Below are positions 1 to 12,400 of a stretch of 64,000 nucleotides of DNA, piece by piece. The notes under the pieces were generated by a model that was not told the origin of the DNA, did no database searches, and saw nothing but the letters and a program-made list of their open reading frames with translations. Both the position numbers and the translations under genes were made by a program. The stretch lies in assembly GCA_016858145.1 (NCBI GenBank), contig JAEHOE010000016.1:806001-870000 (forward strand), read 5' to 3'. Origin of the DNA: Edaphochlamys debaryana (lineage: Eukaryota; Chlorophyta; Chlorophyceae; Chlamydomonadales). Numbering within the stretch: the first letter of the stretch is position 1; each line of letters begins with the position of its first letter.

Positions 1-719
1 GATGTCACCGAACTTCATGACGATCACGTCGCCAGGGACCAGGTTCACAGCGTCCACGGTTTGGAGCGTGCCGTCTCGTAGTGCTTTACATTTTGGTGCA
101 AGTGCCCCCGCCAGCGCCTGCATGACCCGAGGACACGAGAGGTTGAGGCACCGCCAAGGCACAACGCGCTGGGCAGCGGAGCAGGGGGGGGCAGGGGGGA
201 GGGGGGGCGTACCTTGATGGCGTTGTCGGCGTTCGCCTCCTCGACGTAACTGATGACAGCGTTCAGGATAAGCAGGCCCACGATAAGGGCAAAGTCCGCA
301 TAGTCCAGCAGGGCGATGGCAATGATGGCCGCCGCCTCCATAGCCCAGGAAAGAGGGTTCCACATGTACCCAAGGAACACCAGCAGCGCGATGCGCTTGC
401 TCTCCGGCAGCTTGTTGGGGCCATACTCCTGGAGGCGCTTCTCCACCTCGGCGCTAGAGAGGCCATGGTGCGTCGTCTGCAAGGAAAACGCGGTTTAGGA
501 ACGGCGGGAAGCGAATGCATGCCCCAGTATCCGTCCTCACGTTCAGGATAGAAATGGCCTCCGCGAGGTCAATCTTCTCAAAGTTGACCTCCTCCACGTT
601 GGTGCCCTTCACCTGCACCTTGACCTCCGCAGTGTCTGCGAAGCGGCAAGCCCGAAACGCACGTGAGAATGTTCCACCCAAGCAGCGCTCCCCACAGCAT
701 CAAACGCACCTCCGCCCAT
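1..719 (-). CDS. PMA: Plasma-membrane H+-ATPase (P3A-type), 5' end, partial
   Basis: ATP-driven proton export pump of the plasma membrane; only the first ~162 residues lie in the window. Exons on the minus strand: 719-710, 635-541, 476-213 and 117-1 (continuing beyond base 1). The phases agree; the tiny first exon gives Met-Gly-Gly plus one base, completed by the next exon to GDTAEV. The sequence then shows the family N-terminus ([15 protein letters not shown], then YGPNKLPE), hydrophobic M1 ([20 protein letters not shown]) and M2 ([20 protein letters not shown]), and the start of the actuator domain ([30 protein letters not shown]). Known members are about 900-1100 aa, so most of the gene, including the phosphorylated-Asp domain, is missing to the left. 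The start was chosen because ATG plus a GT donor fits the phase exactly. Family assignment is very secure; the 10-base first exon is inferred. Confidence 0.93.
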
Positions 720-1290
720 GGTTGCTGCTGTCTTGAAGGCCAAGCGATGCTAATTGGCCGCTGCGGGGAAAAAGCGAAGTCGGGCGGCGGCTCAGAAGAG
801 CCCCAGAGCAGCCACGGGACCCAGCTGGTTCGCCCTCAAGCCAGACAGTTTGATCAGCATCGTTGCGAGACCGAGGGCTGCTCGCAACGCGGAGCGACGC
901 GGCGACCCAAAACTGCCCAGCCAAACGGCCACAATCAAGTTCAGTCAACCCTTACCCTTGCGGCTTCACGAGCGGGGCGGCGCCAACTCCAGTGGCCGGG
1001 CTTGGCAGACGGTGTGTTTCCGTCGACAAGGCGCTAGGCGCCTGGGGCGAGGTGGGGCGTAAGGCCGATGCTCGCTGAGGAGCTGGCAGCAAGTTTGTTG
1101 AAGGGAGTCAAGCAGCAGAATAGGTGTGTGGGCTCGGCTGGGTGAGCCGGGTCCCTTTATGGCCCGGACTGTGTCGCGTGAGGCCCCTTTTCATCGCGGC
1201 GAGGGCCCGAATTGCCGCATGGGGACTGTACGTGCAACCCTAATCACGCGCCTTCGCTGCGAACTACGTTCGCGCATCAACCTCTTACTG
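720..1290. other. 5' flank of the H+-ATPase gene; no gene seen
   Basis: Upstream region of the minus-strand ATPase. It should hold its 5' UTR and promoter, but no clear TATA box or other element can be named. Open frames here are short and show no family resemblance. Confidence 0.4.
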
Positions 1291-2215
1291 GCGGGTGAGC
1301 GCGATGACCGGCGCACAAGCTCGGGGGTGGCGCCTGCACGTTGTTGGGAGGGCTTGCTCGTCGCGGTTCGCAAACCCGCGGCGCCGCCGAGTCCTGGCTG
1401 GTCGCGCTGCGCTGGCCGGGGCGCACTTGTGCCCGAAGCGTGTCTAAAGTGGCCAACAGCCACCCGCCAACCGAGGGTGTGTGTGCGCATGCGCCGCGGT
1501 CAGACTGGGCTTTTCTTCCAAAGTTACACCCGCCGCGCCCGACTCGCGCCCCTACGCACTCTTCTGCGAATGCAATACCTACTTTGTGCAACTTGAAGAC
1601 ACGTTCCGTGCATACACGATTCCTATGCGCGCGAAAGCGATGCGCGTCGGCCGCATGTCCTTGAAGTAAATTACCATCCTCGCACGCCACACCCGCGCAC
1701 CCTGCGCTGTCGCGTGCACGCAGCCCAGCCGCTCGGGGAACACAGCGCGACCGCGCGCGGCTTCGACGTCAACACGTGCCGGGTTATGTCGATGGATGGA
1801 CGCGTGTGGAGGCCCCCGTCTGCCGGCGCGCCGCGCGCGACGACAAGCGAGGCCCAGAGCCCTCCACGCGCCGCTCAAAAGTCGCCAGACTAACGCAGCG
1901 TAACTCTGGTATGAAGACAGGTTGTCACGTCTGCGTAACTTCGTCCGCTAATTTCGACTTCCGTGCAGCCCCCGCCGCAGGCCCCGCCGCTAAACCTTCA
2001 CACTCGCCGCGATCCGGCTTACGCATCCTTGCGGCCAGCTGGCAGCTAGTCAAAGCATCGTACCTTGGTCCTCACTTAATCACGCTGCAGCTGGGGTAAG
2101 ATTAAGGTTGGGGTGCTACCTACGGCACCAACTGGAACGTGCCTGTGTGCGCGTTCACCTGTACCCCCGTGCACTCGACGGTCCGGGACGAGGGTTAACA
2201 AGACTTCAACGAAGC
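1291..2215 (+). repeat. Segmental repeat, copy A (uninterrupted)
   Basis: Direct repeat of sequence further right. Bases 1291-1479 match 20467-20655, and 1471-2215 match 22070-22814. The second part is 745 bp long in both copies with no indel and only about half a dozen substitutions seen by eye, so identity is above 99%. In copy B the two parts are separated by a 1.4-kb insert; here they are continuous across CCGAGGGTG (1471-1479). After 2215 the two copies diverge abruptly at GAAGC. No recognisable protein is encoded. It is probably part of a dispersed, recently active element family. Confidence 0.85.
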
Positions 2216-3398
2216 GAACATCGAGACGGAGATCGTCCGAGAAATGTGAGGCTGGCGCAGGGGCAAGAGTCTGTCGGGGAGGTGGGGGCGGGGCCGGGGG
2301 TGCGGCCGGCCTGGACACGGTGGCGACCCCCTAGCAGTGGCGTGTGCTGATGCTAGGGTGGTGCTGGTATGGGAGGGCCATACCCAGACACTCCGAAACG
2401 GCGGTAGATTATCAACAGGGGCGCTCTCGCTCAACCCCTTCCCTTTTGGAGGCGGTTCCTGCTGTAATCTTCGCATCCTGGACACGGCAAGGAGGGCGGG
2501 ACCAGCCCTGGGTGGGACCACCGCAAAAGAGTAATCCCGCAGCTCTCAGTTGAAAGCCTCGTAAATTATGTACTAGGCAAGGGCTTTGCCCTCTTCCCCT
2601 GCTAGGAATCCCTGGCAGAGCCGTGCTTAGCCACAACCTTGATCTGCATGTATTGCAGGACAGCTTGCTGCTTGTGGGCTACACGCAGGGATGCCCTCCG
2701 ACCCCTCAATCCCTCAGTGTCCGTGTCCGGATCCCGAGCGGCCGAGGTGTCCCCAGCCAGAGCTGTGTAACCCCCATTGCTCCGGCACGCAGCAAGCCCT
2801 CCTGCCGCGGGCTGAGCCACCCACCAGCGTGCCGCCATGAAAGCGGCTAAAAGAAACACGGCGGCGCCAAGGGCTCGAGTCCCCCACCCTTGCATGGGTG
2901 CACAACAAGCACAGAGACTGATAGATGCACGCGGCCAGGAGTGCAGCTTACGCTGTGGTGCGGCATGGTCCCTATCCTGTTCCCTATGGGCCCGGATGCG
3001 TGGACAGGCTTCCCGTGTCAAGCTGGCCGCGGCCTGCGGGCGAATGCTGGCTTGCGGGCTGGTTCAGTGGCTGCCTTCGCGGCTGGATGACGGACGCTGC
3101 GGCTGATTCCAAGCATGGCACCTCAAATGGATCCAGAATAGAGTCATTAGAGTGCCGTACTGCAGTGCGTGGCTGGCTGCAGCTGCGTGCGCTGCCTCTG
3201 CCCCTCCCGCCGTAACTCCCCGCCCCTACAGTTGCAGACCAGCCCCTCCTCCCGAAGGCGTCACGCACAAGCCACCAAAGCCCTTAGCAGCAGCTCACAG
3301 AGCAACACAACAGGCAGCACACCCCCGACGGAGGACGGCGCACATCGACCCCCACCAGATCCACACGACCAGGGCATCGACCCCCTGCATCAGACTAC
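2216..3398 (+). repeat. Diverged dispersed-repeat unit flanking the CACTA element
   Basis: From about 2900 to 3398 this is recognisably related (about three quarters identical by eye) to 23430-23900. Shared words include GGCATGGTCCCTATCCTGT, GACGGACGCTGCGGCTGAT and ACCAGATCCAC. On the minus strand at 2605-2700 a short frame reading RVAHKQQAVLQYMQIKVV resembles frames at the insert edges near 19500 and 20700 (VHKQQGHLALHGAVRAEDVV), so remnants of one unknown mobile-element protein may be scattered here. The CACTA element is inserted at the right end of this unit. Confidence 0.5.
2400..2515 (+). mobile_element. LINE 3'-end fragment
   Basis: The stretch from the GCGCTCTCGCTCAACCCC motif through GGAGGCGGTTCCTGCTGTAA to the CGCATCCTG motif matches, on the opposite strand, the sequence at about 61020-61110, just downstream of the LINE-like coding fragment at 61214-61926. 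Both contain TGTAA (here 2463-2467), the volvocine poly(A) signal. This suggests the 3' UTR of a non-LTR retrotransposon. No coding part accompanies this copy. Confidence 0.55.
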
Positions 3399-3401
3399 GC
3401 T

Positions 3402-3436
3402 CACTATGGGGACGGGTCACCCACGTTACGTGCGTT
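3402..3436 (+). repeat. Left terminal inverted repeat of the CACTA element
   Basis: Begins CACTATGGGGACGGGT and continues through ACCCACGTT. It matches the inverted right terminus at 32 of 35 positions (differences at positions 17, 27 and 29). The base triplet before it, GCT at 3399-3401, equals the triplet after the right end. Confidence 0.85.
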
Positions 3437-3775
3437 AGAGGGCACGTTGGAGCGCAGCGCAACGCATGCCTAACGCAGTCGCAACACACGTGCAACGCAT
3501 GTCCAACACACAGCGTCGCTGGGCTCTCCTGGCTGGCAGTACGTTGCAAGCGCAGCCCTAACGCATCTTCTAACGCATGCCGGTGATCCACGTTACACCC
3601 AACGTATGCCGCAACGCACAGGGTTGCGCGCGCAACGTAGCGCGTTGCCAACGTTCTGCTCTGCCAACGCTAGCCTAACGCGCCGCCGTGCCAACGTGTA
3701 GTTACGCAACGTGAAGTGTAACACCGTTTGGGCTGGCAACGCTTCACAACTGTACGTTACAAAGCTTCGCACGGT
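3420..3775. repeat. Left subterminal repeat region
   Basis: Dense, irregularly spaced copies of AACGCA, AACGTA and their inverses (TGCGTT, TACGTT), more than twenty within about 350 bp. In CACTA elements such subterminal arrays bind the transposon-encoded protein that pairs the ends; that role is inferred here. No coding potential. Confidence 0.7.
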
Positions 3776-4320
3776 CCTAGTCCATCCGAGGGCCATCCGC
3801 CCTCTCTGGTGTTGTCCCACCAGCACATCCAACCCCTAGCTCGAGGCTCCCAGCCACAGCCTCAGCCCCAAGGCAGGAGGCCCCCAGACCCAACAAGCCA
3901 GAGGCTCCCATCCAACCTCAGCCCTGAGGGCAGAAGGCCAGACCCATAAGCCAGGTCCAAGAGCCTTCAGCTCAGGCCGCTCTCCGAATCACGCCATTAG
4001 CTATCGCAAAGCCCTCCTCCCGTCCACCACGCCTCCAGCTCAGGCCGCTCTCCCGCCCAAGCAAGGCGCCTCCAGCTCAGGCCGCTCTCCCGTCCAAGGC
4101 GCCTCCAGCTCAGGCCGCTCTCCCGTCCAAGGCGCCTCCAGCTCAGGCCGCTCCCCGCCGCCAGCGAGCAGTCCTGCGAGGGGCGGCGGGAGGGATGTTC
4201 GGGTGAGGATGTAACCAGAGGGACTCGCGACCAGGAAACACAGCTCGAGGGCACCACGACCAGCAAGCAAGGCTATCAGCAGGGTATCGCGCACAGAAAC
4301 AGAACCAGCCTCACCTTCGC
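3776..4320. repeat. 33-bp minisatellite and degenerate relatives
   Basis: Four units starting CCTCCAGCTCAGGCCGCTC occur at 4032, 4069, 4102 and 4135 (spacing 37, 33 and 33 bp). Looser relatives built around CTCAGCCC and GAGGCTCCC lie at 3840-4000. The rest of the stretch holds nothing recognisable. Confidence 0.7.
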
Positions 4321-5110
4321 ATCCTCAGCTGTCAAACAGGTGAACTGACAGCCGGCACCAAGACACGCGCCAAAGAGTTTCAACTAATGATGTGCCGTCT
4401 AGGATGGCATCCAATGGACTGATGTCGCTGGAAGAGCTGGGAGAAGGCCGGCATCGTTGTTTGAACAGGTTGTCTGCACAACCTTCAGCCCTCGCCCTTT
4501 CGTGGACACCACAAGTGCCATGAGGAGACACAGCGAGGAATAGGCCTGCAGAGGGACAGGAAGGCGGCCAGTGTGGGACAGAGGCGAAGTCAAACGCGGT
4601 TGACCTCGCAAGCCGATGCCCTGCGTTCCCCAAATGCTATCTCTGGTAACATGTACTGTCATCAGAGCAGATAGGAAGCAATGATGGCCCTCACCTGTCG
4701 GTTGCAGCAGAGCGGTCGAGCATCTTCGGAAGCTCGAGCCTACGTACGCTTTGAGATGTCAGCTGACAGCAGTGTCTTTGTGACTGTTGTTAATGTCTGT
4801 GTGTGTAGTGCTGGGCAGCGGCCACGGCGCCACGCGAAGTGGCCAACACGCCTCAGTCCGATCCCAAAGGTCCATGCAGCGGCTCAGGTGAGTCGCTCAG
4901 CTTCAACCCTTTCCCGCTGTAAGCTGTTATACTCGTTAGTCGTTATACTAATGTCCGCCTATCGCGGGACCCTGGACTCAGTCTGAACCTCGCCTGCATC
5001 CCGCTCCTACCATCTTGCTCCGGCCAAGCAGCCGTGCTGCTGCTCCAATGTTGCCATTGCAAACCGGACCCCTGCTTGCAATGCAACCCCCTCCGCCGCC
5101 GCCGCGTCCT
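4321..5110. other. Unique interior segment of the CACTA element; no gene recognised
   Basis: About 0.8 kb of non-repetitive sequence. Open frames are all about 100 codons or less and resemble no transposase or other family known to me. Confidence 0.4.
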
Positions 5111-5935
5111 CGAAGTCCACCGAGCATCCCATCTCCGTCGGCCCCCCACAGCGCCCCCTCCCTCCCTCCCCTCAGCCCCTCCGGCGCTGCCCCCCCCCCA
5201 CCACCGCCCCCCGAGCATCCCACCACCGTCGACCCCCCACAGCGCCCCCTACTTCCCTCACCTTCGCCCCTCCGGGCTGCCCCCTCCGCCGCCGCCCCCC
5301 GAGCATCCCATCTCCGTCGGCCCCCCACAGCGCCCCCTCCTTTCCGCCCCTTCGCCCCTCCGGGCTGCCCCCTCCGCCGCCGCCCCCCGAGCATCCCATC
5401 TCCGTCGGCCCCCCACAGCGCCCCCTCCTTTCCGCCCCTTCGCCCCTCCGGGCTGCCCCCTCCGCCGCCGCCCCCCGAGCATCCCACCACCGTCGACCCC
5501 CCACAGCGCCCCCTCCTTCCCGCCCCTTCGCCCCTCCGGGCTGCCCCCTCCGCCGCCGCCCCCCGAGCATCCCACCACCGTCGACCCCCCACAGCGCCCC
5601 CTCCTTCCCGCCGCTTCGCCCCTCCGGGCTGCCCCCTCCGCCGCCGCCCCCCGAGCATCCCATCTCCGTCGGCCCCCCACAGCGCCCCCCTCCTTCCCGC
5701 CCCTTCGCCCCTCCGGACTGCCCCCTCCGCCGCCGCCCCCGAGCATCCCATCCCACCTCCGTCAGCCCCCCACAGCGCCCCCTACTTCCCTCCCTCAGCC
5801 CCTCAGCCGCCGCCCCCTCCGCCGCCGCCTCCCAAGCGTCCCGCCTCCGTCGGCCCCCACCGCGCCCCCTCCTTCCCTCCCCTCAGCCCCTTCGACGCTG
5901 CCCCTCCACCACCGCCTCCTGAGCAGCCCATCCCA
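5111..5935. repeat. GC-rich tandem array, ~90-bp period, about nine units
   Basis: Units share CGAGCATCCCA, then TCTCCGTCGGCCCCCCACAG or ACCACCGTCGACCCCCCACA, then CGCCCCCT and a CTCCGGGCTGCCCC segment. Spacing is roughly 88-91 bp, near a multiple of three, so proline-rich frames of over 300 codons stay open on the plus strand and Gly-rich frames on the minus strand. These are explained by composition and period and are not called as genes. Confidence 0.85.
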
Positions 5936-6068
5936 CAGCTGCAACCCGCCCACAGAGTCCCGCCTACCCACATAGGTTGTTGGTTTGTTTTCGGTGCTTG
6001 TAAGCGCCTTCTGCAGTGGCCTCGGGTCTAGCATTCGCCGAACAGGTTCCAAACACCTAAAGACAGAC

Positions 6069-6440
6069 GGGCATATGCAAGGGAGGGCAGGGAAGGCCTC
6101 GGGGCACACGGGCAGCAAACGCCTAACGGTCTCGCCTCAGGTCCCGGATCCCGAGCCTAGCACGTGCCCCTGACGCTCCCGGCGCTTGGGCTTTGCGGGC
6201 ATATGCAAGGGAGGGCAGGGAAGGCCTCGGGGCACACGGGCAGCAAACGCCTAACGGTCTCGCCTCAGGTCCCGGATCCCGAGCCTAGCACGTGCCCCTG
6301 ACGCTCCCGGCGCTTGGGCTTTGCGGGCATATGCAAGGGAGGGCAGGGAAGGCCTCGGGGCACACGGGCAGCAAACGCCTAACGGTCTTGACACAGATTT
6401 CGGATCCCGAGCCCTGCTTTTGCCCCTGGCGCACAGGTGG
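6069..6440. repeat. 128-bp tandem repeat, about three units
   Basis: GGGCATATGCAAGGGAGGGC recurs at 6069, 6197 and 6325, exactly 128 bp apart. Within each unit the order is AAGGCCTCGGGGCACACGGG, CGCCTAACGGTCT, GGATCCCGAGCC and CGCTTGGGCTTTGC. The first two units are nearly identical; the third diverges after the CGGATCCCGAGCC motif. Confidence 0.9.
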
Positions 6441-6499
6441 ATGGGGTTTCTCGTCCTGAAGCACATGGCGGTTACAACTGCCGGTTGTTGTAACACAGG

Positions 6500-9400
6500 A
6501 GGCGCACGCCACGGCGCCCACACATGGCCCAGAGCCGCCGAGGGCCGGGAGCCCTCAGGCGGCGCCGGGGGAAGACCGTGGAGTAGGGGCAGGGTTCGCA
6601 ACGGCGCCCAAGCATTGCCCAGAGCCGCCGAGGGCCTTAGCCGTCAGGCAGCGCCAGGAGGAGGACTGGGGGCAGCGGCAAGCTACGCCACGGCGCCCAC
6701 GAATGGCCCAGAGCCGCCGAGGGCCGGGAGCCCTCAGGGGGCGCCAGGAAAAGACCGGGGGGCAGCGGCAAGCCGCGCCACGGCGCCCACACATGGCCCA
6801 GAGCCGCCGAGGGCCCTGAACCGTCAGGCGGCGCCGGGGGAAGACCGGGAGGCAGCGGCTAGCCGAGCCACGGCGCTTACACATTGACCAGAGCCGCCGA
6901 AGGCCTCAGCCGTCAGGGGGCGCCGGGGCGAGGACTGGGGGCAGCGGCAAGCCGCGCCACGGCGCCCACACATGGCCCAGAGCCGCCGAGGGCCGGGAGC
7001 CGTCAGGCGGCGCCGGGGGAAGACCGGGAGGCAGCGGCAAGCCGCGCCACGGCGCCCACACATGGCCCAGAGCCGCCGAGGGCCCTGAGCCGTCAGGCGG
7101 CGTCGGGAGAAGACCGGAGGGTAGTAGCAAGCCGCGCCACGGCGCCCACGAATGGTCCAGAGCCGCCGAGGGCCGGGAGCCCTCAGGGGGCGTCGGGAGA
7201 AGACCGGGGGGCAGCGGCAAGCCGCGCCACGGCGCCCACACATTGTCCAGAGCCGCCGAGGGCCGGGAGCCGTCAGGCGGCGCCGGGAGGAGGGCTGGGG
7301 GCAGCGGCAAGCCGCGCCACGGCGCCCACACATTGCCCAGAGCCGCCGAGGGCCGGGAGCCGTCAGGCGGCGTCGGGAGAAGACCGGGGGGCAGTAGCAA
7401 GCCGCGCCACGGCGCCCACACATGGCCCAGAGCCGCCGAGGGCCGGGAGCGGTTAGGCGGCGCCATTGCGCCCTCACATTGCCCAGAGCCGCTGAGGGCC
7501 CTGAGCCGTCAGGCGGCGCCGGGAGAAGACCGGGGGGCAGTGGCAGGGTTCGGAACGGCGCCCAAGCATTGCCCGGAGCCGCTGAGGGCCGGGAGCCCTC
7601 AGGGGGCGCAGGGAAAAGACCGGGGTGCAACGGCAAGCCGCGCCACGGCGCCCACACATGGCCCAGAGCCGCCGAGGGCCCTGAGCCGTCAGGCGGCGTC
7701 GGGAGAAGACCGGAGGGTAGTAGCAAGCCGCGCCACGGCGCCCACACATTGCCCAGAGCCGCCGAGGGCCTTAGCCGTCAGGCAGCGCCGGGGGGAGGAT
7801 TAAGGGCAGCGATAAGCCGCGCCACGGCGCCCACACATTGTCCAGAGCCGCCGAGGGCCGGGAGCCGTCAGGCGGCGCCGGGGGGAGGGCTGGGGGCAGC
7901 GGCAAGCCGCGCCACGGCGCCCACACATTGCCCAGAGCCGCCGAGGGCCGGGAGCCGTCAGGCGGCGTCGGGAGAAGACCGGGGGGCAGTAGCAAGCCGC
8001 GCCACGGCGCCCACACATGGCCCAGAGCCGCCGAGGGCCCTGAGCCGTCAGGCGGCGCCGGGGGGAGGACTGGGGGCAGCGGCAAGCCGCGCCACGGCGC
8101 CCACACATTGCCCAGAGCCGCCGAGGGGATTAGCCGTCAGGCGGCGGCGGGGGGAGGACTGGGGGCAGCGGCAAGCCGCGCCACGGCGCCCACACATGGC
8201 CCAGAGCCGCCGAGGGCCGGGAGCCGTCAGGCGGCGCCGGGGGAAGGACTGGGGGCAGCGGCTAGCCGAGCCACGGCGCCCACGCATTGCCCAGAGCCGC
8301 CGAGGGCCCTGAGCCGTCAGGCGGCGCCGGGGGAAGACCGGGAGGCAGCGGCTAGCCGCGCCACGGCGCCCACACATTTCCCAGAGCCGCCGAGGGCCTC
8401 AGCCGTCAGGGGCCCCCGGGGGGAGGACTGGGGGCAGCGGCTAGCCGAGCCACGGCGCCCACACATGGCCCAGAGCCGCCGAGGGCCCTGAGCCGTCAGG
8501 CGGCGCCGGGAGAAGACCGGGGGGCAGTAGCAAGCCGCGCCACGGCGTCCACGCATTGCCCAGAGCCGCCGAGGGCCTTAGCCGTCAGGCAGCGCCGGGA
8601 GGAGGACTGGGGGCAGCGGCAAGCTACGCCACGGCGCCCACGAATGGTCCGGAGCCGCCGAGGGCCGGGAGCCCTCAGGGGGCGCCAGGAAAAGACCGGG
8701 GGGCAGCGGCAAGCCGCGCCACGGCGCCCACACATTGCCCAGAGCCGCCGAGGGCCCTGAACCGTCAGGCGGCGCCGGGGGAAGACCGGGGGGCAGTAGC
8801 AAGCCGTGCCACGGCGGCCACACATTGCCCAGAGCCGCCGTGGGCCGGGAGCCGTCAGGCGGCGCCGGGGGGAGGGCTGGGGGCAGCGGCAAGCCGCGCC
8901 ACGGCGGCCACACATTGCCCAGAGCCGCCGAGGGCCGGGAGCCGTCAGGCGGCGTCGGGAGAAGACCGGGGGGCAGTAGCAAGCCGCGCCACGGCGCCCA
9001 CACATTGCCCAGAGCCGCCGAGGGCCCTGAACCGTCAGGCGGCGCCGGGGGAAGACCGGGGGGCAGTAGCAAGCCGTGCCACGGCGGCCACACATTGCCC
9101 AGAGCCGCCGTGGGCCGGGAGCCGTCAGGCGGCGCCAGGGGAGGCCTGGGGGCAGCGGCAAGCCGCGCCACGGCGCCCACACATGGCCCAGAGCCGCCGA
9201 GGGCCCTGAGCCGTCAGGCGGCGCCGGGGGGAGGACTGGGGGCAGCGGCAAGCCGCGCCACGGCGCCCACACATGGCCCAGAGCCGCCGAGGGCCGGGAG
9301 CTGTCAGGCGGCGCCGGGGAAAGGACTGGGGGCAGCGGCTAGCCGAGCCACGGCGCCCACGCATTGCCCAGAGCCGCCGAGGGCCCTGAGCCGTCAGGCG

Positions 9401-12400
9401 GCGCCGGGAGAAGACCGGAGGGCAGTAGCAAGCCGCGCCACGGCGTCCACGCATTGCCCAGAGCCGCCGAGGGCCTTAGCCGTCAGGCAGCGCCGGGAGG
9501 AGGACTGGGGGCAGCGGCAAGCTACGCCACGGCGCCCACGAATGGTCCAGAGCCGCCGAGGGCCGGGAGCCCTCAGGGGGCGCCAGGAAAAGACCGGGGG
9601 GCAGCGGCAAGCCGCGCCACGGCGCCCACACATGGCCCAGAGCCGCCGAGGGCCCTGAACCGTCAGGCGGCGCCGGGGGGAGGACTGGGGGCAGCGGCAA
9701 GCCGCGCCACGGCGCCCACACATTGCCCAGAGCCGCCGAGGGGATTAGCCGTCAGGCGGCGCCGGGGGGAGGACTGGGGGCAGCGGCAAGCCGCGCCACG
9801 GCGCCCACACATGGCCCAGAGCCGCCGAGGGCCGGGAGCCGTCAGGCGGCGCCGGGGGAAGGACTGGGGGCAGCGGCTAGCCGAGCCACGGCGCCCACGC
9901 ATTGCCCAGAGCCGCCGAGGGCCCTGAGCCGTCAGGCGGCGCCGGGGGAAGACCGGGAGGCAGCGGCTAGCCGCGCCACGGCGCCCACACATTTCCCAGA
10001 GCCGCCGAGGGCCTCAGCCGTCAGGGGCCCCCGGGGGGAGGACTGGGGGCAGCGGCTAGCCGAGCCACGGCGCCCACACATGGCCCAGAGCCGCCGAGGG
10101 CCCTGAGCCGTCAGGCGGCGCCGGGAGAAGACCGGGGGGCAGTAGCAAGCCGCGCCACGGCGTCCACGCATTGCCCAGAGCCGCCGAGGGCCTTAGCCGT
10201 CAGGCAGCGCCGGGAGGAGGACTGGGGGCAGCGGCAAGCTACGCCACGGCGCCCACGAATGGTCCAGAGCCGCCGAGGGCCGGGAGCCCTCAGGGGGCGC
10301 CAGGAAAAGACCGGGGGGCAGCGGCAAGCCGCGCCACGGCGCCCACACATTGCCCAGAGCCGCCGAGGGCCCTGAACCGTCAGGCGGCGCCGGGGGAAGA
10401 CCGGGGGGCAGTAGCAAGCCGTGCCACGGCGGCCACACATTGCCCAGAGCCGCCGTGGGCCGGGAGCCGTCAGGCGGCGCCGGGGGGAGGGCTGGGGGCA
10501 GCGGCAAGCCGCGCCACGGCGGCCACACATTGCCCAGAGCCGCCGAGGGCCGGGAGCCGTCAGGCGGCGTCGGGAGAAGACCGGGGGGCAGTAGCAAGCC
10601 GCGCCACGGCGCCCACACATTGCCCAGAGCCGCCGAGGGCCCTGAACCGTCAGGCGGCGCCGGGGGAAGACCGGGGGGCAGTAGCAAGCCGTGCCACGGC
10701 GGCCACACATTGCCCAGAGCCGCCGTGGGCCGGGAGCCGTCAGGCGGCGCCAGGGGAGGCCTGGGGGCAGCGGCAAGCCGCGCCACGGCGCCCACACATG
10801 GCCCAGAGCCGCCGAGGGCCCTGAGCCGTCAGGCGGCGCCGGGGGGAGGACTGGGGGCAGCGGCAAGCCGCGCCACGGCGCCCACACATGGCCCAGAGCC
10901 GCCGAGGGCCGGGAGCTGTCAGGCGGCGCCGGGGGGAGGACTGGGGGCAGCGGCTAGCCGAGCCACGGCGCCCACGCATTGCCCAGAGCCGCCGAGGGCC
11001 CTGAGCCGTCAGGCGGCGCCGGGAGAAGACCGGAGGGCAGTAGCAAGCCGCGCCACGGCGTCCACGCATTGCCCAGAGCCGCCGAGGGCCTTAGCCGTCA
11101 GGCAGCGCCGGGAGGAGGACTGGGGGCAGCGGCAAGCTACGCCACGGCGCCCACGAATGGTCCAGAGCCGCCGAGGGCCGGGAGCCCTCAGGGGGCGCCA
11201 GGAAAAGACCGGGGGGGCAGCGGCAAGCCACGCCACGGCGCCCACACATTGCCCAGAGCCGCCGAGGGCCCTGAACCGTCAGGCGGCGCCGGGGGAAGAC
11301 CGGGGGGCAGTAGCAAGCCGTGCCACGGCGGCCACACATTGCCCAGAGCCGCCGTGGGCCGGGAGCCGTCAGGCGGCGCCGGGGGGAGGACTGGGGGCAA
11401 CGGCAAGCCGAGCCACGGCGCCCACACATGGCCCAGAGCCGCCGAGGGCCCTGAGCCGTCAGGCGGCGCCGGGAGAAGACCGGAGGGCAGTAGCAAGCCG
11501 CGCCACGGCGTCCACGCATTGCCCAGAGCCGCCGAGGGCCTTAGCCGTCAGGCAGCGCCGGGAGGAGGACTGGGGGCAGCGGCAAGCCGCGCCACGGCGC
11601 CCACGAATGGTCCAGAGCCGCCGAGGGCCGGGAGCCCTCAGGGGGCGCCAGGAAAAGACCGGGGGGCAGCGGCAAGCCGCGCCACGGCGCCCACACATTG
11701 CCCAGAGCCGCCGAGGGCCCTGAACCGTCAGGCGGCGCCGGGGGAAGACCGGGGGGCAGTAGCAAGCCGTGCCACGGCGGCCACACATTGCCCAGAGCCG
11801 CCGTGGGCCGGGAGCCGTCAGGCGGCGCCGGGGGGAGGACTGGGGGCAACGGCAAGCCGAGCCACGGCGCCCACACATGGCCCAGAGCCGCCGAGGGCCC
11901 TGAGCCGTCAGGCGGCGCCGGGGGAGGCCTGGGGGCAGCGGCAAGCCGCGCCACGGCGCCCACACATGGCCCAGAGCCGCCGAGGGCCGGGAGCTGTCAG
12001 GCGGCGCCGGGGAAAGGACTGGGGGCAGCGGCTAGCCGAGCCACGGCGCCCACGCATTGCCCAGAGCCGCCGAGGGCCCTGAGCCGTCAGGCGGCGCCGG
12101 GAGAAGACCGGAGGGCAGTAGCAAGCCGCGCCACGGCGTCCACGCATTGCCCAGAGCCGCCGAGGGCCTTAGCCGTCAGGCAGCGCCGGGAGGAGGACTG
12201 GGGGCAGCGGCAAGCTACGCCACGGCGCCCACGAATGGTCCAGAGCCGCCGAGGGCCGGGAGCCCTCAGGGGGCGCCAGGAAAAGACCGGGGGGCAGCGG
12301 CAAGCCGCGCCACGGCGCCCACACATTGCCCAGAGCCGCCGAGGGCCCTGAACCGTCAGGCGGCGCCGGGGGAAGACCGGGGGGCAGTAGCAAGCCGTGC

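Noticed and set aside
5015..6031. A 338-codon proline-rich frame over the GC-rich array
   Set aside because: The array period is near a multiple of three and C-rich, so proline codons follow automatically; the other plus frame is equally open and the minus strand gives Gly-rich frames. No codon-position signal or start context stands out.
10350..11723. A 457-codon frame within the satellite
   Set aside because: One of many overlapping open frames on both strands of a 90-bp repeat; the frame is lost at each 89-bp monomer.
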